From NCBI GenBank assembly GCA_016793525.1, contig JAEUJT010000079.1, positions 1 through 14,294 of the forward strand: a DNA stretch of 14,294 bases, in the 5' to 3' direction. The notes beneath the pieces are model-generated. The model was given only the letters and a program-made list of their open reading frames with translations. It searched no databases and was not told the DNA's origin. This document shows positions 7,266 through 13,515 of the stretch, piece by piece (position 1 is the stretch's first letter; every line of letters begins with the position of its first letter). The stretch comes from Archangium sp. (GTDB lineage Bacteria > Myxococcota > Myxococcia > Myxococcales > Myxococcaceae). The translations under genes were made by a program, and so were the position numbers.

Positions 7266-7269
7266 CGGC

Positions 7270-8217
7270 TCAGACCTTCTCGGCCTGGGCGCGCCCGAAG
7301 AGGCCTTCTGGCCGCACCAGCAGCACCACGATGAGGAACCCGAAGGCCACCGCGTCGCGCCAGCTCGAGGCGGTGTAGCCGACCACAAATTCTTCACACA
7401 GGCCGAGCGCCAGCCCACCCACCACGGCTCCGGGGAGGTTGCCGATGCCGCCGATGACCGCCGCGACGAAGGCCTTTAAGCCGACGTACATGCCCATCAG
7501 CGGCTGTATCGATTTGTCTTTGATGGCGTAGAGAATGCCGGCGCCCGCCGCCAGCGCGCTGCCCAACATGAAGGTGCGCGCGATGATGGTGTCGACGGGG
7601 ATGCCGAGCAGGCCCGCCACCCGGTGGTCGTGGCTCACCGCGCGCATCGCCTTGCCGAAGCGGGTTTTGAACACCAAAAACTGCAGCCCCGCCATCAGCG
7701 CCACCGCGACGCCGAAGCTGATGACCTGCCAGTTCCAAATCAAGACATCGCTGTCACCGAGCTCGAGCCAGGTCTGCGCCTTGATGACCTCGGGGAAGCG
7801 GCGCGACGACGCTCCGGGCAGCAGCGTCACCTCGGTGCCGCCGATGGTGACCGTCCAGTCGAGCTGAAAGCCGTAGGAGAGCGCGAAGCTGATGCCGATG
7901 GCGGTGATGAGCGAGGTGAGGCGCGGCTTCTCTCGCAGCGGCCGGTAGGCGAAGCGCTCGATGACGAGCCCCAGCACCGCGCACGCGGCCATCGCCGAGG
8001 CGAAGACGAGCAGCACGCCGTACACCGTCGACGCGCCGTCGCGCCCGAGCATAAACGCCACCGCGTACCCGACGTAGACGCCAACCATCATCACGTCGCC
8101 GTGGGCGAAGTTGATGAGCTTCAGCACCCCGTAGACCATGGTGTAGCCGAGCGCGACGAGGGCGTAGATGGTGCCCGCGGCCAAGCCGTTGATGATGTGC
8201 TGGAGAAACTCGTACAT
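7270..8217 (-). CDS. livH: Branched-chain amino-acid ABC transporter, permease LivH
   Basis: The 315-residue inner-membrane permease pairs with LivM to form the translocation path. Diagnostic motifs are LAAGTIYALVALGYTMVYG (12-30) with LINFAHGD (34-41), and in the C-terminal half KDKSIQPLMGMYVGLKAFVA and AVIGGIGNLPGAVVGG, the conserved cytoplasmic loop that contacts the ATPase. Length matches E. coli LivH (308). ATG 8217-8215 lies 13 bp after the livK stop with only a weak ribosome site, so translation is probably coupled to livK. Confidence 0.96.
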   Translation of the reverse strand: MYEFLQHIINGLAAGTIYALVALGYTMVYGVLKLINFAHGDVMMVGVYVGYAVAFMLGRDGASTVYGVLLVFASAMAACAVLGLVIERFAYRPLREKPRLTSLITAIGISFALSYGFQLDWTVTIGGTEVTLLPGASSRRFPEVIKAQTWLELGDSDVLIWNWQVISFGVAVALMAGLQFLVFKTRFGKAMRAVSHDHRVAGLLGIPVDTIIARTFMLGSALAAGAGILYAIKDKSIQPLMGMYVGLKAFVAAVIGGIGNLPGAVVGGLALGLCEEFVVGYTASSWRDAVAFGFLIVVLLVRPEGLFGRAQAEKV

Positions 8218-8230
8218 CGACGTGGAGCAG

Positions 8231-9424
8231 TTACGGCGCGACGGTGGCGACGTACTTGAACTTGCCGCCCTCGACCTTGAGCACCACCGCCGGCTTCACC
8301 GGGTTGCGCTTGTCGTCGAGGGTGATGGTTCCGGCCACACCGGGAAAGTCTTTCGTCTTGGCGATCTCGTCGCGCAGCGACTGGCCGCTGGAGTCGGGAG
8401 CGCGCTTCATCGCCTCGATGGCCACCATCGCAGAGTCGTAGCCGAGTGCGGCGAGCGAGTCGGGCGTGCCCTTGTACCGTTCTGTGTACTTCTTGATGAA
8501 TTCTTGTACACGCGGGCTCGGGTCGTCGCTGGAGTAGTGGTTCGACACGAAGCTGCCGTCGACCGCGCTGCCTCCGAGCTCGAACAGCTTCGCGCTGTCC
8601 CACCCGTCGCCGCCCATCATCGTCACCTTGAGGCCGAGCTCTTTGGCCTGCTCGGCGATGATGGCCACGTCTTGGTAGTAGCCGGGCACGTACAGCCCTT
8701 CGGCCTTCAGCTTCTTGATGTTGGTCAGCTGCGCGCGAAAGTCGGTGTCGCCCTTCGAATACGCCTCGACGCCGACAATTCTGCCGCCCATCTCCGCGAA
8801 CTTGCGCTGGAACACGTCGGTGAGGCCCTCGGAGTACGCGCTCTTCTTGTCGGTGAGAATTGCCACCTTCGAGAACTTCAATTCCTCACGTGCGTATTTC
8901 GCCATTACGTAGCCCTGGAACGGGTCGATGAAGCAGACGCGAAAGATGAAGTCGCCGACCTCGGTGACCTTGGGGTTGGTCGACGAGGGGGAAATCATCG
9001 GCACCTTCGCTTCTTGCGCCTTGGGGGCCATGGCCAGCGAGTTCGAGCTCGCCACCTCTCCGAGAATGAGCTGCACCTTGTCTTGGCCGATGAGCCGCGC
9101 GGTGGCGCTGGCCGCCTCTTCGGGCTTCGACTGGTCGTCGTACACGATGACCTTCAGCTTTTTGCCCTTCACGCCGCCGGCGGCGTTCGCTTCGTCGATG
9201 GCCATTTCGATGCCGTTGCGGGTGGAGATGCCGAACGCGGCTTCGCTCCCGGTCAACGAGCCGACCTCCCCGATGACGATGGTGTCGTCTGCTCCGGTGG
9301 GCGCAGCGGCGGCGACGGGCGCCTGCGCGGCGGCCACGGGCTTCACGGCCTCAGCGGGAGGGGTCTTCTTTTCACAGCCCAGGGCGACGACGAGCACACA
9401 GCCCAACAAAAATCGGAGTCGCAT
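8231..9424 (-). CDS. livK: Branched-chain amino-acid ABC transporter, lipoprotein substrate-binding protein (LivK/LivJ type)
   Basis: This is the ligand-binding component of the importer. Translation from ATG 9424-9422 gives 397 residues: a lipoprotein signal MRLRFLLGCVLVVALGC with the lipid-modified cysteine at 17, an alanine-proline-rich linker to about residue 45, then a periplasmic-binding-protein type I domain starting TIVIGEVGSLTG, with AIDEANAAGGVKGKKLKV and MAPKAQEAKVPMISPSSTNP typical of the LivJ/LivK family. A perfect AGGAGGT ribosome site ends 7 bases before this ATG; a GTG one codon upstream (9427) is a poorer choice. Ligand preference cannot be read from the sequence; related proteins bind Leu/Ile/Val or other amino acids and amides. 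It is the first gene of the operon, behind its own likely promoter. Confidence 0.94.
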   Translation of the reverse strand: MRLRFLLGCVLVVALGCEKKTPPAEAVKPVAAAQAPVAAAAPTGADDTIVIGEVGSLTGSEAAFGISTRNGIEMAIDEANAAGGVKGKKLKVIVYDDQSKPEEAASATARLIGQDKVQLILGEVASSNSLAMAPKAQEAKVPMISPSSTNPKVTEVGDFIFRVCFIDPFQGYVMAKYAREELKFSKVAILTDKKSAYSEGLTDVFQRKFAEMGGRIVGVEAYSKGDTDFRAQLTNIKKLKAEGLYVPGYYQDVAIIAEQAKELGLKVTMMGGDGWDSAKLFELGGSAVDGSFVSNHYSSDDPSPRVQEFIKKYTERYKGTPDSLAALGYDSAMVAIEAMKRAPDSSGQSLRDEIAKTKDFPGVAGTITLDDKRNPVKPAVVLKVEGGKFKYVATVAP

Positions 9425-9431
9425 CACGCTG

Positions 9432-9438
9432 ACCTCCT
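9432..9438 (-). promoter_or_regulatory. Strong ribosome binding site of livK
   Basis: The minus strand reads AGGAGGT, fully complementary to the 16S anti-Shine-Dalgarno core, 7 bases before ATG 9424. It fixes the start of livK and is the strongest ribosome site noticed in the window, fitting the need for excess binding protein over permease. Confidence 0.8.
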
Positions 9439-9453
9439 CGACGAGAGGCGCGA

Positions 9454-9482
9454 CTTCTAGGGGTTCAACCCCGGGGGGTCAA
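9454..9482 (-). promoter_or_regulatory. Likely sigma70-type promoter of the liv operon with operator-like palindrome
   Basis: On the minus strand TTGACC (9482-9477, five of six matches to TTGACA) is followed after exactly 17 bases by TAGAAG (9459-9454, four of six matches to TATAAT). Transcription would begin near 9447, giving a leader of about 20-25 bases that contains the ribosome site. The spacer holds the perfect odd palindrome GGGGTTCAACCCC (9460-9472). The position, in a 65-bp gap just upstream of livK, supports the call. Confidence 0.5.
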
Positions 9483-9485
9483 CCC
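9460..9485. repeat. Tandem GGGGKTCAACCC repeat overlapping the liv promoter
   Basis: GGGGTTCAACCC (9460-9471) and GGGGGTCAACCC (9474-9485) match at 11 of 12 positions, 14 bp apart. The first copy, with one more C, is a perfect inverted repeat. They cover the -35 element and spacer. The arrangement could be an operator or, less likely, a terminator for the upstream lipoprotein gene; it lacks the T-run of an intrinsic terminator. Confidence 0.5.
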
Positions 9486-9489
9486 TCCA

Positions 9490-10677
9490 CTACGGCGCGG
9501 CGACGGGGTGCTCGTGCTGCGTGCAGCGCTTGGTGGTGACTCGTACCAAGGTGGGCGCCACGCCTGGGCGCGCCGCGCTCCATCGCTGCCCAGCCGCGTC
9601 GGCCGCGCCGTCGAGCGCTCTGCCGTCGGCCACGACGTCGAGCACCATGTCGAGGTGTTGCCCCTCGAGCGTGACGCTGTCATCGGTGAGCCGAACTGAG
9701 GTGACCTCGGGCTCCGGCAGTGCGCCGTCGCAGATGAAGAATGGAAATTCTGTCCACGACTGGCCACCGCGGGTGTCGCGAATGGTGACGTAGAGCACGC
9801 CGGTGCGCCCTTCGGGCAGCGGGTCTTTCGGGTCGACGCCGGGCGCGGTGAAGACGGTGTGCACGTCTTCGCGAAGCGCAGTTCGCGACTCGGAGAATCT
9901 CCCCGCGGTGCTGTACCAGGCTGCGAGAATTCGCTCGGTGCGCGGCTCGGTGCCCGTCGGCGTGTAAGCGGTGAAGGCCTCGAAGTCGTCATCGGCCCAG
10001 GTGAGGTCGAGGGTGCGCGTCTGCCCGGGAAACACCGCGAGGTGCTCTCCCTTCGCCAACACCGTGCCCTCGACCAGCAGCGCGCCGGGCGGCGGGTTGT
10101 GGTTCCGCTCCGGGTTCTCTGAGATCTGAATTCGAAACAGCGCCACCAGCGAGCGCAGCTCCCGCGACTGCACCCGCGCGAAGAGGGCCTGCAGTTCCTC
10201 CATGGTGGCCAGCGGCGACACGGCCTCGGCGACAGAAATGGCCAGCACCTGGCCCGCGGTGCCGGTGAGGCGGCGCTCATCTCCCTCGGGCAGCACCTGA
10301 AAGAGCCCAGCCGGAGCGCTGTACGCGGCTTGGGTGTTGAAGCCGATGAGGCGCACGCCAGGCGGCAACATTCCTCCGCCGGGCCCCAGCGTCGCCGGGT
10401 CTTGCAACACCGAGGGGTCGGAGCACGCGCTGCGGTTCAAGTTGAACGGGTCGGGGTCGCACCCAACCCACAACGTGCTCACCGGCTGCCCCGGGCGCGA
10501 CGGGTCGAGGGCTTGAATCTGCAGGAATGCCGTTTCTCCGGGGTGCAGGTCGGCCGGCGTGCTGCGAATGCCCAAGACCCGGAGGTTCTCGACCAGCGTC
10601 TCGGGGCGAAAGCCGTTGTCGCAGGCCGAGACGGTCAACACCACGGCGAAGAGGAGCGGCGCGGCGCGGGTCACCAT
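9490..10677 (-). CDS. Putative lipoprotein encoded with a TonB-dependent receptor
   Basis: The 395-residue protein is translated from ATG 10677-10675, which overlaps the receptor's end by 7 bp (ATGGTGA) and has GAGGG just upstream. Its N-terminus MVTRAAPLLFAVVLTVSAC is a lipoprotein signal with lipobox VSAC and Cys19; the next residue is Asp. The mature part starts DNGFRPETLVENLRVLGIRS and continues with beta-rich segments (HPGETAFLQIQALDPS; LDLTWADDDFEAFTAY; VTIRDTRGGQSW; VTSVRLTDDSVTLEGQHL), suggesting Ig-like or similar beta-sandwich domains. No named family was recognised. Tight coupling to the receptor suggests a periplasmic or surface accessory of that outer-membrane protein. A longer frame upstream to 10818 lies inside the receptor gene and looks unlike a protein, so it is not used. 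Confidence 0.8.
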   Translation of the reverse strand: MVTRAAPLLFAVVLTVSACDNGFRPETLVENLRVLGIRSTPADLHPGETAFLQIQALDPSRPGQPVSTLWVGCDPDPFNLNRSACSDPSVLQDPATLGPGGGMLPPGVRLIGFNTQAAYSAPAGLFQVLPEGDERRLTGTAGQVLAISVAEAVSPLATMEELQALFARVQSRELRSLVALFRIQISENPERNHNPPPGALLVEGTVLAKGEHLAVFPGQTRTLDLTWADDDFEAFTAYTPTGTEPRTERILAAWYSTAGRFSESRTALREDVHTVFTAPGVDPKDPLPEGRTGVLYVTIRDTRGGQSWTEFPFFICDGALPEPEVTSVRLTDDSVTLEGQHLDMVLDVVADGRALDGAADAAGQRWSAARPGVAPTLVRVTTKRCTQHEHPVAAP

Positions 10678-13274
10678 TCGGCCCTCATTCCCAGCACAGG
10701 CAGAATCGGCAACCCGGTCAAATACGCTTCTTGCGTATAGTCGTAGCTGTTCAACACAGCCTCGACGTTGGCTCGATACGTCACGTTCTGTACATCTAAA
10801 TACAACGCAAACATCCACTCCTTAAACACGAAGCGCTTGTCGACCCGAACATCGAGTTGGAAGAAGTCGGGCAACCGGCGGCTAAACTGCTGGCCGGAGA
10901 TGGGGAAGTAGTAGTTGCCGTTGGCGTCGTAGACCGAGCCGACGAACGGAGTGTTGAGCGGGCCCGAGGTGTACCGAAGCCGACCTCCCACGATGAAGTC
11001 GAGCGGCAGCTTGTAGCTGGCCACCACGATGAGGTTGTGCGGCTGGTCGAACTGCGAGAGGCCGTACTGCGTGCCGCCCACGTAGTCGCGCTCGGCTCGA
11101 GACAGGCTGTACGACACCCACCCGAAGAAGTTCTTGGTCAGCGCGTGGCGAAGCAGAATCTCCGCCCCGTATGCCCGGCCCTTGCCGATGCTGGTGTAGC
11201 GCAGGTCCGTCGTCTCGGTGTTCACATCGTCTGCTCCGAGCGCCAACGTCGAACGCGACTGATTGAACAGTTGTTTGTAATACAATTGCACATCGAGGGA
11301 GATGGCGTCGGTGAAGCGCACCTCCGAGCCGACCATGTACTGGGTAGCCCCTTCGGGCAGCAGGTCGGGGTTGCCGAACTTCGCCGACAGCTGGCCCTGC
11401 CGGTAGTCGGGGGGCTGGTGGTACAGGCCGGCGCCGCCCTTGAGCACCACGGCGTCGGAAAGCTGGAAAAACAGCGCGACGCGCGGGTCGACCCACCCCT
11501 TGCGCATCACCGAGTTGTAGTCGGCGCGCACGCCGCCCACGACCTTGAGCGGGGTCAGCGGCTTCCACATCACCGTCGCGAAGAGCGCTGGCTCGACCTG
11601 GAAGACGAAGGCCTGCTCGAGCTGGAGCCGGCGAGAGCTGAACGGGTCGGGCACCTGGTTCAGCTTCGGCGCGGGCGGGGCCTGCACGTCGACGGAGTAC
11701 GGCAGCACCAGCGCGTCGAGGCCGGTGTCGATCTGCACCTTGATCTCGGGAATATCGATGGAGAACGTATTGCGGCTCAGCACCGGGTACTGCTGGCTCT
11801 TGATGTAAATATCTGAACCACCGGTGAGCCCGAACGAATCGATGCCGAACGAGGTGCGGGTGCGAAACGCCACCCGTGGAGACACCTTGGTGTCGAACCC
11901 GAAGAGCAAGCGGTTGTACACGATTGAGGTGCCGAAGCTCCCGCGGCCCTCAGGGTCGATGGAGGGGTTGGGCAGCGCGGCCACCAGCTCGTCGTTCGAG
12001 CCGAAGAAGCTCACGAAGAACCGCGAGCTGCCTTTCTTGGGCTTGTACTCGAGGCGAACTTGGTAGTCGTAGTACCGGGGCGCGACGGTAAATTGAATGG
12101 CGTCGTTCGCCCCGGGGATGAGGCCGAACACCGCCGGCAGCAGCGCGTCGAGGTGGCTGCGCCGCCCGCTGGCCGCGATGGACCAGTTTTCACTCAGCGG
12201 CGTCTCCACCAACGCCGAGACGTCGACCACGTTCAGGTCGGCGTACCCGTGCAGGCCCACCTTCGACGGCGTGCGTGAATCGCCCTTCACCAACCCGCCG
12301 ATGCTGCGGCCGAACTCAGAATTGAAATTCCCCGCCTGGAAGCTGAGCGAGTCGAGCAGGTTCGAGTTGTAGGTCGAGAAGAGCCCACCGAAGTGGAACA
12401 GCACCGGCACCTGCACCTCGTCGACGTAGGTGCGGGTGTCGTACGGCCGGCCGCCGCGCACCACCAAGAAGCCCAACCCGAACGCCGACCGGGCTACGCC
12501 GGGCAGGTTCTGCACCACCCGGAACGCGTCTCCGTTTGTACCGGGAATGAGCCGAATCTCTTCTTGTTTGAGGGTGATCTGCGCGACCTCTTTTCGCTCT
12601 TTCTTCCCGCGCACCACCGTCTCCATGGTGCCGTACACCTTGCGGCGCACGTAGTACGTCACCTCGGTGCGCTGGCCGGCGACGACGGTCTCTTCGACGA
12701 CGTACGGGTTGTAGTCGGCCACCACCACCGCGACCCGTTGGGCCCCGGCGGGCACGTCGGTGAGCCGGAAGGCGCCGGTGTCGTCGCTCATCGTCTCGCG
12801 CGCCGCGTCGCCTTCGCCCACGGTGATGAGCGCGCCGCCCACCGGGTTGCGGGTCCCTCGCTCGACCAAGCGCCCAGTGAAGTTGACGACGCCGGTGACG
12901 CCTGCGTCGGCCGACCCCACCAGCGGCACCTCGACCACCTGCTGTTTGAAGAAGAAGGTGTAGCTGTACTGCAGCCGCACCGCGGCGGGCGCACCGTCGA
13001 CCTCGGCCGGCGAAAATTCGAATTGCCGTACCGCCGCCAGCGCCTCACGGTCGAACGCCGGGCCCGCCGACTGCACCACCCGGGCGTCGCTCACGCGGCC
13101 GTCGGTGCCGACGTCGATCTCCATCACCACCGTGCCGCCGACTCCGGCGTCGAGCTGCTCTGCGGGAAACGCCGCCTCGACCTGCTTGAGAAGGGCCGGC
13201 GGCTTGGTCAGCACGCCCGCGTCTTGGGCCACCGCCGCCGACGCCCAGAGCGCGACACCCGCCCAGAGCCTCAT
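10671..13274 (-). CDS. TonB-dependent outer-membrane receptor with N-terminal TonB C-terminal-like domain
   Basis: This is an outer-membrane transporter or receptor of 867 residues from ATG 13274-13272, which has a GAGGTGGAGC ribosome site; a GTG at 13289 lacks one. Order: signal peptide MRLWAGVALWASAAVA (cleavage after residue 16), a TonB C-terminal-like domain at about 25-108 (LDAGVGGTVVMEIDVGTDG, VVQSAGPAFDREALAAVRQF), a carboxypeptidase-regulatory-like beta domain at about 130-208 (GRLVERGTRNPVGGALITVG, DDTGAFRLTDVPAG), a plug at about 230-332 (LPGVAR, VVRGGRPYDTRTYVDEVQVP) and a beta-barrel to the end, which finishes in the aromatic W867 expected for Bam-dependent insertion. Such TonB-domain fusions occur in myxobacteria. 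Ligand unknown: nothing here points to iron, vitamin B12 or a specific sugar. It lies between a pilin-like gene (31-bp gap) and a lipoprotein gene (overlap). Confidence 0.93.
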   Translation of the reverse strand: MRLWAGVALWASAAVAQDAGVLTKPPALLKQVEAAFPAEQLDAGVGGTVVMEIDVGTDGRVSDARVVQSAGPAFDREALAAVRQFEFSPAEVDGAPAAVRLQYSYTFFFKQQVVEVPLVGSADAGVTGVVNFTGRLVERGTRNPVGGALITVGEGDAARETMSDDTGAFRLTDVPAGAQRVAVVVADYNPYVVEETVVAGQRTEVTYYVRRKVYGTMETVVRGKKERKEVAQITLKQEEIRLIPGTNGDAFRVVQNLPGVARSAFGLGFLVVRGGRPYDTRTYVDEVQVPVLFHFGGLFSTYNSNLLDSLSFQAGNFNSEFGRSIGGLVKGDSRTPSKVGLHGYADLNVVDVSALVETPLSENWSIAASGRRSHLDALLPAVFGLIPGANDAIQFTVAPRYYDYQVRLEYKPKKGSSRFFVSFFGSNDELVAALPNPSIDPEGRGSFGTSIVYNRLLFGFDTKVSPRVAFRTRTSFGIDSFGLTGGSDIYIKSQQYPVLSRNTFSIDIPEIKVQIDTGLDALVLPYSVDVQAPPAPKLNQVPDPFSSRRLQLEQAFVFQVEPALFATVMWKPLTPLKVVGGVRADYNSVMRKGWVDPRVALFFQLSDAVVLKGGAGLYHQPPDYRQGQLSAKFGNPDLLPEGATQYMVGSEVRFTDAISLDVQLYYKQLFNQSRSTLALGADDVNTETTDLRYTSIGKGRAYGAEILLRHALTKNFFGWVSYSLSRAERDYVGGTQYGLSQFDQPHNLIVVASYKLPLDFIVGGRLRYTSGPLNTPFVGSVYDANGNYYFPISGQQFSRRLPDFFQLDVRVDKRFVFKEWMFALYLDVQNVTYRANVEAVLNSYDYTQEAYLTGLPILPVLGMRAEW

Positions 13275-13278
13275 GCTC

Positions 13279-13297
13279 CACCTCGTCACGCGAGGTG
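13279..13297 (-). promoter_or_regulatory. Hairpin covering the receptor's ribosome binding site
   Basis: CACCTCG (13279-13285) and CGAGGTG (13291-13297) form a perfect 7-bp inverted repeat around a 5-base loop. In the minus-strand mRNA the downstream arm contains GAGGTG, the likely ribosome site of the TonB receptor, so the hairpin could hide it and lower or regulate translation. No T-run follows, so it is not an obvious intrinsic terminator. Confidence 0.45.
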
Positions 13298-13305
13298 AAT
13301 TAGCA

Positions 13306-13515
13306 TCACAGCGCTCCCGTGCTCAGCACGAAGTAGAAGCCGCGGTAGTAGTTACTGACGTTCTCGAAGATGACCATGAACACGGGAATCATCGAGATGG
13401 TGCCCCCGAGGAGAATCACGTGCGAGATGAGCGCGTATTCGGTCACCGCTTGGCCGCGTGGGGCTCTCCTGCGGCGAGCGGGTGTGAGCTGCCGCTTCGG
13501 GTGGTCGGCGTTCAT
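13306..13515 (-). CDS. Flp/TadE-type prepilin-like small protein
   Basis: The 69-residue protein has a basic leader (residues 1-21, many R/K), a Gly21-Gln22 junction, Glu26-Tyr27 and a hydrophobic helix at about 28-50. G|QAVTEY matches the type IVb (Flp) prepilin rule of cleavage after glycine with Glu at +5 and Tyr at +6; TadE-like pseudopilins use a similar signal. The mature product would be about 48 residues, like Flp pilins. ATG 13515-13513 has GGAGG 7 bases upstream and overlaps the preceding stop as ATGA. No tad secretion ATPase, secretin or prepilin peptidase is in the window, so assembly would depend on genes elsewhere. It lies 31 bp upstream of the TonB receptor in the same orientation, an unusual pairing. 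Confidence 0.75.
   Translation of the reverse strand: MNADHPKRQLTPARRRRAPRGQAVTEYALISHVILLGGTISMIPVFMVIFENVSNYYRGFYFVLSTGAL

Noticed and set aside
10678..10818. Longer N-terminus for the lipoprotein gene
   Set aside because: The extra 47 codons lie inside the receptor gene and would place the lipoprotein signal in the interior; ATG 10677 gives a proper signal peptide.
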